A stretch of 9,797 nt of DNA from Thiothrix sp. (GTDB lineage: Bacteria > Pseudomonadota > Gammaproteobacteria > Thiotrichales > Thiotrichaceae). The first letter of the stretch is position 1. The number at the start of each line of letters is the position of its first letter. Under the pieces are notes generated by a model. It was not told the origin of the DNA and did no database searches. It saw only the letters and a program-made list of their open reading frames with translations. The stretch covers positions 1 to 9,797 of the forward strand of contig DRMA01000040.1 of the NCBI GenBank assembly GCA_011375245.1. The letters run 5' to 3'. Positions 1 to 7,086 of the stretch are shown here, one piece after another. Made by a program: the position numbers and the translations under genes.

Positions 1-2
1 AC

Positions 3-164
3 TTTGTTTATTACGAGCCACAAGCGTTAGAAACGATTGTTCGTGCGCAAGGTGAATTTTCCCAAGCAATCCATCAAATGAGTACAAAACAACAGATAAA
101 AGAAGCTTATAAAACACGTAATGACAACAATCGTGTTGTTCCTTTTAGTGAACGAAAAGACTAA
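3..164 (+). CDS. 3' end of an unidentified gene (C-terminal 53 codons)
   Basis: An open frame enters from the left edge and stops with TAA at 162-164. The visible tail is hydrophilic, rich in Gln, Lys and Arg, and ends in VVPFSERKD. It contains no membrane segment and no motif I recognise, so I assign no function. The long open stretch in an AT-rich sequence and the abrupt stop next to the convergent cbbR stop support a real gene end. The two genes run tail-to-tail and their terminal codons overlap by four bases (161-164), leaving no room for a separate terminator between them. The opposite orientation to cbbR argues against membership in the cbb operon. Confidence 0.6.
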   Translation, partial: FVYYEPQALETIVRAQGEFSQAIHQMSTKQQIKEAYKTRNDNNRVVPFSERKD

Positions 165-1063
165 GGTACATAATGCTTTGCTTGGGTGCGTAAAAATGCC
201 TTAAAAGCATCCGCTACAGGAGATACAGCCTTTTCTTTATGCGCCACTAAATGCCAGTAACGTTGTAGTGGAAAACTTTCTACATTTAACGTAATAAGGC
301 GCTGACTACTTAATTCTAAATCAATGGTATGATATGACACAACGCCTAAGCCAAAACCTGCGGATACCGCTTGTTTTATTGCTTCATTACTACTCATTTC
401 AAGTGTTGTAGTACAACATAACCCCGCATTAGAAAAATGTCTTTTAATGGTTTTTTGCGTTCCAGATCCCTTTTCCCTTACGACAAACTTCTCGCCTTGT
501 AAATCTTTTATTGCTATTTTTTCTTTATCTTTTAATGGATGTTCAGGTGGTGCAATAATAACTAGCGGATTAGGCATCAGTTCTTCAGACATTAACCCTA
601 CTCCTTCTGGGGGTTCTCCCATAATAGCAAGATCAGGTTCATAGCATTGTAATTGTTGTAAAATAGTGCGCCTGTTTGTTACATCCATACTAATCGTGAT
701 GTCGGGATGAAGTTTAGAAAAAGCAGAAATAATACGTGAAGCAAAATAATTCGCGGTACTTGCTACTGAAATGGTTAAATGTCCTTGTTGGCAACCTTTT
801 ACATCATCAGCAAAATCCAGCATATTATTATAGGCTTGGATAATTTCATGGCTGTACTTGTGTAATGATTTCCCTGAAGATGTCAAGCTCAACGATTTAC
901 CATGCCGTTCAAAAAGGTCAATACCTAGTGCTTTTTCCATTTGTTTCATTTGCATGGATACTGCGGGCTGTGTCATGTGTAGTTTTTCTGCCGCACGCGT
1001 ATGGTTTTCATAACGAGCAACGGAATCAAAAATTTGTATTTGGCGTAATGATAGGTGAGTCAT
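161..1063 (-). CDS. cbbR: LysR-family transcriptional regulator CbbR
   Basis: This 300-residue protein has the standard LysR architecture. An N-terminal winged helix-turn-helix lies at about residues 5-65 (TRAAEKLHMTQPAVSMQMKQ, then LFERHGKSLSLT), and a periplasmic-binding-protein-like effector domain starts near residue 92 (GHLTISVAST). The length is normal for the family. It is divergently transcribed from cbbL across a 259-bp gap, the classic cbbR-cbbL arrangement. CbbR proteins in other autotrophs activate Calvin-cycle operons in response to metabolites such as RuBP, PEP or NADPH; the effector here cannot be read from sequence. The ATG at 1061-1063 begins the conserved N-terminus (LSLRQIQIFDSVA) and is preceded by only a weak GGCAGG-like ribosome site. 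The specific call CbbR, rather than another LysR protein, rests on overall resemblance and gene position. Confidence 0.92.
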   Translation of the reverse strand: MTHLSLRQIQIFDSVARYENHTRAAEKLHMTQPAVSMQMKQMEKALGIDLFERHGKSLSLTSSGKSLHKYSHEIIQAYNNMLDFADDVKGCQQGHLTISVASTANYFASRIISAFSKLHPDITISMDVTNRRTILQQLQCYEPDLAIMGEPPEGVGLMSEELMPNPLVIIAPPEHPLKDKEKIAIKDLQGEKFVVREKGSGTQKTIKRHFSNAGLCCTTTLEMSSNEAIKQAVSAGFGLGVVSYHTIDLELSSQRLITLNVESFPLQRYWHLVAHKEKAVSPVADAFKAFLRTQAKHYVP

Positions 1064-1107
1064 GTATAATACCTGCCGTGCTGTTCTAGAGAATGATGCT
1101 ATCTTTG

Positions 1108-1127
1108 GTTAATTTACAATCATTAAC
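1108..1127. promoter_or_regulatory. Candidate LysR-type binding site, cbbR-proximal
   Basis: GTTAAT (1108-1113) and ATTAAC (1122-1127) form a perfect inverted repeat with an 8-bp spacer. It lies 45-64 bp upstream of the cbbR start, where an autoregulatory LysR site would be expected. A second overlapping pair, TTACAA (1114-1119) and TTGTAA (1131-1136), adds dyad symmetry. The surroundings are AT-rich, so chance symmetry is possible. Binding by CbbR is inferred from position only. Confidence 0.35.
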
Positions 1128-1170
1128 TCTTTGTAATCAGGTGAATTAATAATTTCTATAATCACATTGA

Positions 1171-1189
1171 TTAATATTTAAGCTATTAA
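1171..1189. promoter_or_regulatory. Candidate CbbR operator upstream of cbbL
   Basis: TTAATA (1171-1176) and TATTAA (1184-1189) form a perfect 6-7-6 inverted repeat. TGA at 1168-1170 and TTA at 1178-1180 fit a TNA-N7-TNA pattern, the loose consensus described for CbbR sites. If transcription starts about 7 bp after the proposed -10 box, the repeat is centred near -68, the usual place of the LysR recognition site. The geometry is seen directly; the assignment to CbbR is inference. Confidence 0.5.
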
Positions 1190-1212
1190 GCCTAAGTAAC
1201 GCTTATGAATAA

Positions 1213-1241
1213 TTGCTGAAATATTTAGTATCCTTTATATC
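1213..1241 (+). promoter_or_regulatory. Candidate sigma-70 promoter of cbbL
   Basis: TTGCTG (1213-1218) and TATATC (1236-1241) are separated by 17 bp, the optimal spacing. Both boxes are imperfect (3/6 and 4/6 matches to consensus), as expected for an activator-dependent promoter. It predicts a leader of roughly 75 nt before the cbbL ATG. No transcript data support it here. Confidence 0.4.
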
Positions 1242-1322
1242 CAATTTACTTCAGAATAGCCACCCTCATGTAGTCAACGGCTACTTCATCATTATTATTA
1301 ACCACTAGCTAGGAAGAAGACT

Positions 1323-2741
1323 ATGGCAAAGCAGTATGATGCCGGTGTTAAAGAATACCGCGAAACGTATTGGACGCCTGAATACACTCCAAAAGAGACT
1401 GATATTCTTGCATGTTTTAAAATTACCCCACAAGACGGTGTTCCTCGTGAAGAAGTTGCAGCCGCTGTTGCAGCTGAATCATCTACAGGTACTTGGACAA
1501 CGGTATGGACGGATCTATTAACGGATCTTGATTACTATAAAGGTCGTTGTTATGCGATAGAAGATGTACCTGGTGATGATACCTGTTTTTATGGCTTTAT
1601 CGCTTACCCTATCGATCTTTTTGAAGAAGGTTCAGTGGTCAATATTCTTACTTCTTTAGTGGGTAATGTATTCGGCTTTAAAGCACTTCGCGCACTTCGT
1701 TTAGAAGATATCCGTTTCCCTGTTGCCTATGTTATGACCTGTAATGGACCACCACAAGGTATCCAGGTTGAGCGTGATATTCTTAACAAATATGGTCGTC
1801 CTCTACTTGGTTGTACAATTAAGCCTAAGCTTGGTCTTTCTGCAAAAAACTACGGTCGTGCCTGTTATGAAGGTCTTCGTGGCGGATTAGATTTCACGAA
1901 AGATGACGAAAACGTAAACTCACAGCCCTTTATGCGTTGGAGACATCGTTTTGACTTTGTTATGGAAGCAATCCATAAAGCAGAAGCTGAAACGGGAGAG
2001 CGTAAAGGTCACTATTTGAACGTTACCGCTCCCACTTCTGATGAAATGATGCGTCGTGCTGAATATGCAAAAGAAATCGGTGCACCTATCATTATGCACG
2101 ATTACCTAACGGGTGGTTTATCAGCAAATACGCAACTTGCACAATGGTGTCAAGATAACGGTATGTTGTTACACATTCACCGTGCAATGCATGCGGTGCT
2201 TGATCGTAACCCGCATCATGGTATTCACTTCCGTGTGCTTACTAAAATCCTTCGTCTTTCTGGTGGGGATCATCTTCACTCTGGAACGGTTGTGGGTAAA
2301 TTGGAAGGTGATCGTGAAGCGACATTGGGTTGGATTGACACCATGCGTGACTCTTATGTCAAAGAAGATCGTTCACGTGGTTTATTCTTCGATCAAGACT
2401 GGGGTTCAATGCCTGGTGTTATCCCTGTTGCATCAGGTGGTATCCATGTATGGCATATGCCTGCATTGGTTAACATCTTTGGTGATGATTCTTGTCTTCA
2501 GTTCGGTGGTGGTACATTAGGTCACCCATGGGGTAACGCAGCAGGTGCAGCGGCTAACCGTGTTGCGGTTGAAGCCTGTGTTGAAGCGCGTAATATGGGG
2601 CGTGAGCTTGAGAAAGAAGGTAAAGATATTCTTAAAGCCGCTGCTAAGCATAGTCCTGAATTGGGCGCTGCAATGGAAACGTGGAAAGAAATTAGATTTG
2701 AATTCGATACCGTTGACAAGTTGGACGTTTCTCACAAGTAA
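1323..2741 (+). CDS. cbbL: Form I RuBisCO large subunit
   Basis: The 472-residue product is a full-length RuBisCO large chain, which fixes CO2 onto ribulose 1,5-bisphosphate as an L8S8 enzyme in the cytosol. All catalytic landmarks are present at a constant offset of 8 from spinach numbering: E52, T57, W58 and N115 on the N-terminal side, K167 and K169 in TIKPKLG, the carbamylated K193 with D195/E196 in GLDFTKDDEN, H286-R287, H319, loop-6 K326 in TVVGKLEGD, and S371 in SGGIHVWH. The length and the start (MAKQYDAGVKEYRETYW) match form IA proteins of proteobacteria. AGGAAGAAG at 1311-1319 gives a good ribosome site. It is the first gene of the cbb operon, divergent from cbbR. I see no missing active-site residue, so the protein should be functional. 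Confidence 0.99.
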   Translation: MAKQYDAGVKEYRETYWTPEYTPKETDILACFKITPQDGVPREEVAAAVAAESSTGTWTTVWTDLLTDLDYYKGRCYAIEDVPGDDTCFYGFIAYPIDLFEEGSVVNILTSLVGNVFGFKALRALRLEDIRFPVAYVMTCNGPPQGIQVERDILNKYGRPLLGCTIKPKLGLSAKNYGRACYEGLRGGLDFTKDDENVNSQPFMRWRHRFDFVMEAIHKAEAETGERKGHYLNVTAPTSDEMMRRAEYAKEIGAPIIMHDYLTGGLSANTQLAQWCQDNGMLLHIHRAMHAVLDRNPHHGIHFRVLTKILRLSGGDHLHSGTVVGKLEGDREATLGWIDTMRDSYVKEDRSRGLFFDQDWGSMPGVIPVASGGIHVWHMPALVNIFGDDSCLQFGGGTLGHPWGNAAGAAANRVAVEACVEARNMGRELEKEGKDILKAAAKHSPELGAAMETWKEIRFEFDTVDKLDVSHK

Positions 2742-2849
2742 AGCCTACTTGTTGAAGTAAACTTTGCGGGGTGTATTGGCATATAACGAATAATAAGCTG
2801 ATCATCCTGTAAATATTTTAAATTATTATTTATATTGAGGAATGTGCTA
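2742..2849 (+). other. cbbL-cbbS intergenic spacer with small hairpin
   Basis: This 108-bp AT-rich spacer contains a weak stem TACTT-GTTG-AAGTA at 2746-2759, just after the cbbL stop, and no T-run. It is not a convincing terminator. Such a stem could instead protect the cbbL 3' end after processing, but that is speculative. No gene is visible here. Confidence 0.35.
2837..2842 (+). promoter_or_regulatory. Ribosome binding site that fixes the cbbS start
   Basis: GAGGAA lies 7 nt before the ATG at 2850. An upstream in-frame TTG at 2835 overlaps this Shine-Dalgarno sequence itself and therefore cannot be the start. The ATG at 2850 also yields the conserved small-subunit N-terminus. Confidence 0.8.
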
Positions 2850-3206
2850 ATGAGTGACGTTCAAGATTACCCATCAAGCTTAAGCGATGCTGCTAGTCGT
2901 AAATTTGAAACTTTTTCATACCTACCTGCCTTAACCCCTGAGCAGATTCGCTCACAAATTCAGTATGTTGTGGATAAAGGTTGGAATCCTGGTATTGAGC
3001 ATACAGAGCCTAACAATACTAGTAGTAACTACTGGTATATGTGGAAACTGCCTATGTTTGGTGAAACAGATGTTGATACTATCTTAAAAGAAGTTGAAGC
3101 CTGTCATGCTGCTCATCCAGAAAACCATGTGCGTTTACTGGGTTTTGATAACTTTGCTCAGTCTGCTGGTGCATCAATGGTTATTTACCGTGGTAAAACT
3201 GTTTAA
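2850..3206 (+). CDS. cbbS: Form I RuBisCO small subunit (IAq type)
   Basis: This 118-residue small chain caps the L8 core of RuBisCO. The diagnostic segments are the N-terminal FETFSYLPALTPEQI, GWNPGIEHTEP, YWYMWKLPMFGE, and the C-terminal half with CHAAHPENHVRLLGFDN. Between SSL and KFETFSYLP it carries the extra residues SDAASR (about 12-17). As I know the family, this six-residue insert marks form IAq small subunits, which occur with cbbQ; the carboxysomal IAc type lacks it. The downstream cbbQ/cbbO genes agree with this. It sits 108 bp after cbbL and should be co-transcribed. The hairpin just downstream probably limits transcription into the next genes, so L and S subunits would be made in excess over the activase. 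Confidence 0.98.
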   Translation: MSDVQDYPSSLSDAASRKFETFSYLPALTPEQIRSQIQYVVDKGWNPGIEHTEPNNTSSNYWYMWKLPMFGETDVDTILKEVEACHAAHPENHVRLLGFDNFAQSAGASMVIYRGKTV

Positions 3207-3223
3207 ATAGTTAGCCCAAAAAA

Positions 3224-3270
3224 GAGACTTGCTTCCTGCTTATGGGAGTAAGTTTTATTGATTTTCTTTA
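3224..3270 (+). terminator. Terminator or attenuator after cbbS
   Basis: ACTTGCTTCC (3227-3236) pairs with GGGAGTAAGT (3244-3253) across a 7-nt loop, a 10-bp stem with two G-U pairs. It can be extended by a few weak pairs into the flanking purines and T-rich sequence. TTTT and further T-rich sequence follow. It lies 20 bp past the cbbS stop, and co-directional genes continue beyond it, so partial read-through (attenuation) is plausible. Confidence 0.6.
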
Positions 3271-3273
3271 CCG

Positions 3274-3597
3274 ATGACTATCCCTATGGCAAGACCCGTT
3301 CAATACGTTGGAATAAATAATGAAGTCAATGGTGGTATGACAACTATTGGTAAAATAATACGTGATGCGTGGGTGTTTGAAATTATTCCAGAAACACAAA
3401 CTTGTGAAGGCTGGAATTTAGCAGGCATTGATGCTTTATTGGATAAAGTTAATATTGAATGGGATAAATATGGTTGTCTATTCAGTAATTTACCACCAGA
3501 AATTGCTGAACGTCACCGAAGGATTCATGATGCCGCTATAGCTAAAGCCCGTGAGGCAGGCTGGTGTGGTGAAATCGAAACAGACGACGAAAAATAA
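3274..3597 (+). CDS. Small conserved-looking protein of unknown function between cbbS and cbbQ
   Basis: The 107-residue product is soluble, with no signal peptide or membrane segment. I do not recognise its family. The first half looks like a compact fold (PVQYVGINNEVNGGMTTIGK, then IIRDAWVFEIIPETQTCEGW). A helical C-terminal part follows (LPPEIAERHRRIHDAAIAKA) and ends in an acidic tail. Cys residues occur in QTCEGW, YGCLF and GWCGE but do not form a standard metal-binding spacing. Codon use resembles the neighbours. The start could be ATG 3274 or ATG 3286 (MARPVQYVG); neither has a clear Shine-Dalgarno sequence. It lies past the cbbS terminator and 166 bp before cbbQ on the same strand, which suggests a role linked to RuBisCO or carbon fixation, but nothing in the sequence proves this. 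Confidence 0.8.
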   Translation: MTIPMARPVQYVGINNEVNGGMTTIGKIIRDAWVFEIIPETQTCEGWNLAGIDALLDKVNIEWDKYGCLFSNLPPEIAERHRRIHDAAIAKAREAGWCGEIETDDEK

Positions 3598-3657
3598 ACA
3601 AAAACAAAACAACAAATATTCTCGCCTTATTGGTCGTGTGCTGAAAGGGTGCTAAAC

Positions 3658-3756
3658 ATGCATCAATCAGATAATTTAACCAATATGGCTCAAAATAGCT
3701 TAGGTTATTTAGTCTTTATTCCTTCGCTAAAAACAAGCAAAACAATTACCGAATAG
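3658..3756 (+). CDS. Possible 32-residue leader peptide upstream of cbbQ
   Basis: A short frame opens with ATG at 3658 and ends with TAG at 3754-3756. AAAGGG at 3644-3649 is a good ribosome site 8 nt upstream. The peptide begins MHQSDNLTNMAQNSLGYLVF and ends KTITE; it has one short hydrophobic patch and no known motif. Its stop lies 7 nt before the cbbQ ATG, whose own ribosome site is weak, so translational coupling is possible. Chance cannot be excluded for a frame of this size. Confidence 0.3.
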   Translation: MHQSDNLTNMAQNSLGYLVFIPSLKTSKTITE

Positions 3757-3763
3757 ATGAGAA

Positions 3764-4588
3764 ATGCCCGATATGTCTGATATAACCGTCGATCCTCAAC
3801 AATACATCATCCATGATGAACCTTACTATGAGCAAGTTAATCGTGAAGTAGAACTTTATGAAGCGGCTTATAATGTGCGTATGCCTATGATGCTAAAAGG
3901 GCCAACAGGATGTGGTAAATCCCGTTTTGTTGAGCATATGGCATGGAAACTACAGCGCCCATTAATCACTGTTGCCTGTAATGAAGATATGACTGCGTCT
4001 GATTTAGTAGGGCGCTTCTTGTTAGATAAAGACGGTACAAAATGGCAGGATGGTCCACTAACAACGGCTGCTCGTATGGGGGCTATTTGTTATCTAGATG
4101 AGGTCGTTGAAGCACGTCAAGATACTACAGTTGTTATCCATCCACTAACGGATCACCGTCGTACTTTACCTTTAGATAAAAAAGGTGAGTTAATCCATGC
4201 TCATCCTGATTTCCAATTAGTTATTTCCTATAACCCTGGTTATCAGAGCTTAATGAAAGATCTAAAACAATCGACGAAACAGCGTTTTGGCGGTATGGAC
4301 TTTGATTATCCTGAAGAAAAACTAGAAACGTCTATTGTGAGCAGAGAATCAGATATTGATCCTGAGATAGCTGCTAAATTAGTACAAATCGCTCATCGTG
4401 CACGTAACCTAAAAGGTCATGGGCTTGATGAAGGTATTTCTACTCGCCTATTGGTTTATGCAGGACAACTAATCAGCAAAGGCGTTGATGCAGAAGATGC
4501 TTGTTCAATGACAATGGTCACACCATTGACGGATGACCCCGATATGCGTGATACGCTGAATGCAGCCGTACAAACATTCTTCGGATAA
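3764..4588 (+). CDS. cbbQ: RuBisCO activase AAA+ ATPase CbbQ
   Basis: This 274-residue MoxR-class AAA+ ATPase is the motor of the CbbQO activase, which remodels RuBisCO to release tight-binding inhibitory sugar phosphates. Walker A is GPTGCGKS at 46-53, Walker B is ICYLDE at about 108-113, sensor 1 is SYNPGY with N157, a likely arginine finger is R174 in TKQRFG, and sensor 2 is ISTRLL with R228. The length fits CbbQ/NorQ proteins. CbbQ and NorQ are close relatives, but the position directly upstream of cbbO in a RuBisCO operon settles the name. The ATG at 3764 is weakly served by a purine stretch; ATG 3773 is an alternative. Translation may be coupled to the short frame ending at 3756. Confidence 0.96.
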   Translation: MPDMSDITVDPQQYIIHDEPYYEQVNREVELYEAAYNVRMPMMLKGPTGCGKSRFVEHMAWKLQRPLITVACNEDMTASDLVGRFLLDKDGTKWQDGPLTTAARMGAICYLDEVVEARQDTTVVIHPLTDHRRTLPLDKKGELIHAHPDFQLVISYNPGYQSLMKDLKQSTKQRFGGMDFDYPEEKLETSIVSRESDIDPEIAAKLVQIAHRARNLKGHGLDEGISTRLLVYAGQLISKGVDAEDACSMTMVTPLTDDPDMRDTLNAAVQTFFG

Positions 4589-4613
4589 TAAGCGAAATAA
4601 TAGATAATAGATA

Positions 4614-4629
4614 GATGCGTGTACGCATC
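4614..4629 (+). other. Hairpin in the cbbQ-cbbO spacer
   Basis: GATGCGT and ACGCATC form a perfect 7-bp inverted repeat around a 2-nt centre, equivalent to a 6-bp stem with loop TGTA. It starts 26 nt after the cbbQ stop. No T-run follows directly, so it is unlikely to be a terminator. It lies 23 nt before the cbbO ATG, which has no visible Shine-Dalgarno sequence, so it may influence cbbO translation or mRNA processing. Confidence 0.4.
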
Positions 4630-4652
4630 ATTTAACTAGTGCGGTTCTTTTT

Positions 4653-6995
4653 ATGCCCATCAAACTCGAAGATTACGCGGAATTCCTTGAAAAAGCAGCA
4701 CCAGAAGTCAAGGATGTGCTGGATAGTACCTTTCATGAATCTGCACGGATTATGTCGCCCACTGGTCTGCAAGCCTATATGGATGGTGGAAAGGCACTTT
4801 GTAACCTACGACGTGGTAGTGACCTTGTGGTTACTTACCTTGAAGAAATGCCCTTGGTCGCTAAGGAATGTGGTGAGGATATTATTCCTGACTGCATTAC
4901 TGCAGCGATGAAACTATCATCAATGACCTCAGGCGAAGTCATTAGCCTGATGCTTTCTAGCTTGCCAACAGCAGCGCGTCGTTTAGGTGATGCATCTCTT
5001 GTGCGGGGGTATCTAACACTGATTCATCAACTTGCATCAACTGCTGCACGCGGTTTGCGCCCAATGCTGTCGCATATTGATGAGTTACTTTCCAAATTAA
5101 CGTTAAGTGGTTTACGTCGCTGGGCAAATTTCGGCGCACAAGCTTATCGGCGTGATTTTAATAATCTTACGTCGTACTTCAACCTAGAATCAAAAGACAG
5201 TCGCGCTATGTTAGAGAAAGAGCGTCGTGGCGTACTGTTTGTTAAGGTGCAACGTAAGTTAAATTTCTACTTGCGTGCTTTATGGGGACGTGACTTCTTC
5301 TTGCGTCCAACAGGTGCTGATTTTGCCGATTTTCGTCCCTATATTGAAAACCGCATTCTCTATATGCCCGATGCTGTTGATGATTTTGAGGGTGTTCCTG
5401 GATTAGAATTGTACCGTGCCACGGTTGCTCATATGGCTTCCCATATGTGTTACAGCACCTCTTCTATGTCTGCTGAACAACTTAGTCCTGCACAAATGTT
5501 CTTTATTGGTTTATTAGAAGATGCACGGGTTGAGTATAAAGCGACTCAAGCGTTTCCTGGTTTGAAAAAACTATGGAAATCGTTGATGGAAATTGAACGT
5601 GGCGATGATGTTGAACACCCAACTATGTTGGTGCTGGAACATATTGCTTTAATGTTGCTTGATTCCAGCGTTGGATCAGATGATGAAGCAATTAATGGGT
5701 TTGTCGCAAGATTCCATGAGGACATTGATGAAAAACAAGATGATAATCATCATTCTTGGTTAATGGGGATGGAATTATTTAATATGTTTGCAGGGCGTAA
5801 AGCCATGCCTAGCTTGCGTATTTTAGAGCGTTACCGTATTCCTTATCGTGATGATAATCGTATTATTTGGCATTTTGAAGACGCTAATTGGGATACTGAA
5901 TTTGAGTACGTTTCAGCCAGTCAACGTCAGGTTCGTAAATATGTCAGTGTGATCGACATGGCAAACGAAGTCGATTGTGAGTTAGCAGGTGATGATGCAC
6001 AAGAAATTTGGGTGTGTTCGACTGAAATGCGTCCTTATGAAGATGATTTAACCGATAATATGATTAGTTTCAATGATATGTGGGGGAAGGAACCTATTTC
6101 AGATCCGTTCCATTATCAAGAGTGGGATTATCAAATTCAACTGCATCGTCCTGATTGGGCAACGGTTTATGAACGTCGTCAAGGTCGTGCTGATCCTGAA
6201 ATCATTGAAGATATTCTTACTGAGTATAAGCCCGTTGCCCATCGTATTAAACAAATCATCGACTTACTAACCCCCGCAGGTGTACAACGTCAACGCGGTA
6301 TGGAAGATGGTGATGAAATTGACATCAATGCTGCCGTTGATGCCATGATTGCGATTCGTATGGGTGAACAACCTAGTCCGCGTATTACTATGCGTAATGT
6401 ACTGAAAAATCGTGATTTATCAGTAGTTGTTCTCCTTGATCTCTCTGAGTCAACGAATGAGATAATGGAGGGTTCCGATAAAACCGTTTTGGAACTGACG
6501 CGTGAAGCAGCAACACTCGTTGCTACCGCGATTGATGGTATTGGTGACCCCTTTGCTTTACATGGCTTTGCGTCGGATGGTCGTCATGATGTGCAATATT
6601 ATCGTTTTAAAGATTTTAACCAGCATTTTGATGATGAAGCGAAATCACGTTTGGCAGGGATGAAAGGTGGGTTTTCAACCCGTATGGGGGCGGCGTTACG
6701 CCATGCAGGTCATCACTTATTGAAACAACAAGAAAGACGCAAACTCATCTTGCTAGTAACGGATGGCGAACCTGCTGATATTGACGAACGTGATCCACAG
6801 CATCTGCGCCATGATGCGAAAAAAGCAGTAGAAGAACTGTATAGTACTGGAGTTTTGACTTATTGTTTAACCTTAGATCCTCATGCCGATAGCTATGTCA
6901 AACGTATTTTTGGTGAGAATAACTATACCATTATTGATCATGTCGATCGTTTGCCTGAGCAATTGCCATTGTTGTTTGCGAGTTTGACGAAATAG
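4653..6995 (+). CDS. cbbO: RuBisCO activase subunit CbbO with C-terminal VWA domain
   Basis: The 780-residue product is the adaptor of the CbbQO activase. In studied systems one CbbO binds a CbbQ hexamer and docks on the RuBisCO large subunit through its von Willebrand A domain. The N-terminal two thirds are the CbbO/NorD-type region (LVAKECGEDIIPDCITAAMK, PTAARRLGDA, FGAQAYRRDF, LNFYLRALWGRDFFLRPT). The VWA domain begins near residue 590 with an intact MIDAS: D596, S598 and S600 in DLSES, T676 in FSTRMG, and D704 in TDGEP. Length and order match CbbO. The ATG at 4653 gives the expected IKLEDYAEFL start, but no ribosome site precedes it and no upstream in-frame start exists in the gap, so the start rests on homology. 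It is the last cbb gene; a G/C-stem hairpin follows. Confidence 0.96.
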   Translation: MPIKLEDYAEFLEKAAPEVKDVLDSTFHESARIMSPTGLQAYMDGGKALCNLRRGSDLVVTYLEEMPLVAKECGEDIIPDCITAAMKLSSMTSGEVISLMLSSLPTAARRLGDASLVRGYLTLIHQLASTAARGLRPMLSHIDELLSKLTLSGLRRWANFGAQAYRRDFNNLTSYFNLESKDSRAMLEKERRGVLFVKVQRKLNFYLRALWGRDFFLRPTGADFADFRPYIENRILYMPDAVDDFEGVPGLELYRATVAHMASHMCYSTSSMSAEQLSPAQMFFIGLLEDARVEYKATQAFPGLKKLWKSLMEIERGDDVEHPTMLVLEHIALMLLDSSVGSDDEAINGFVARFHEDIDEKQDDNHHSWLMGMELFNMFAGRKAMPSLRILERYRIPYRDDNRIIWHFEDANWDTEFEYVSASQRQVRKYVSVIDMANEVDCELAGDDAQEIWVCSTEMRPYEDDLTDNMISFNDMWGKEPISDPFHYQEWDYQIQLHRPDWATVYERRQGRADPEIIEDILTEYKPVAHRIKQIIDLLTPAGVQRQRGMEDGDEIDINAAVDAMIAIRMGEQPSPRITMRNVLKNRDLSVVVLLDLSESTNEIMEGSDKTVLELTREAATLVATAIDGIGDPFALHGFASDGRHDVQYYRFKDFNQHFDDEAKSRLAGMKGGFSTRMGAALRHAGHHLLKQQERRKLILLVTDGEPADIDERDPQHLRHDAKKAVEELYSTGVLTYCLTLDPHADSYVKRIFGENNYTIIDHVDRLPEQLPLLFASLTK

Positions 6996-7011
6996 GCAGA
7001 TAAGCAGAGTT

Positions 7012-7045
7012 CCCCCCCATCCATAACGTTTGATTTGAATGGGGG
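7012..7045 (+). terminator. Hairpin after cbbO
   Basis: CCCCCAT (7014-7020) pairs perfectly with ATGGGGG (7039-7045) across an 18-nt loop, 18 bp after the cbbO stop. No T-run follows on either strand, so it would have to act as a Rho-assisted terminator, a 3'-end stabiliser, or both. It also sits just past the end of the convergent tusE-like gene, so it may serve both directions. Confidence 0.45.
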
Positions 7046-7086
7046 AGAGGTCATTTATGCGAGTAAGCGCTTTGGTATTAGTGGCG

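Noticed and set aside
447..1089. Two + strand frames antisense to cbbR
   Set aside because: Both lie opposite conserved cbbR codons; neither has a ribosome site or protein-like composition.
2113..2520. 135-codon open frame on the + strand inside cbbL
   Set aside because: It lies wholly within the well-conserved cbbL frame, has no ribosome site, and reads as an odd Val/Leu-rich product; it is a shadow of cbbL.
2835..2849. Upstream TTG start for cbbS
   Set aside because: The TTG overlaps the Shine-Dalgarno sequence of the ATG at 2850, and family N-termini begin at that ATG.
4639..4911. 90-codon frame overlapping the start of cbbO
   Set aside because: It is in another frame of the conserved cbbO N-terminus, with no recognisable product.
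7012..7045. Classical intrinsic terminator after cbbO
   Set aside because: The stem is good, but no T-run follows on either strand, so it is listed only as a hairpin of uncertain role.
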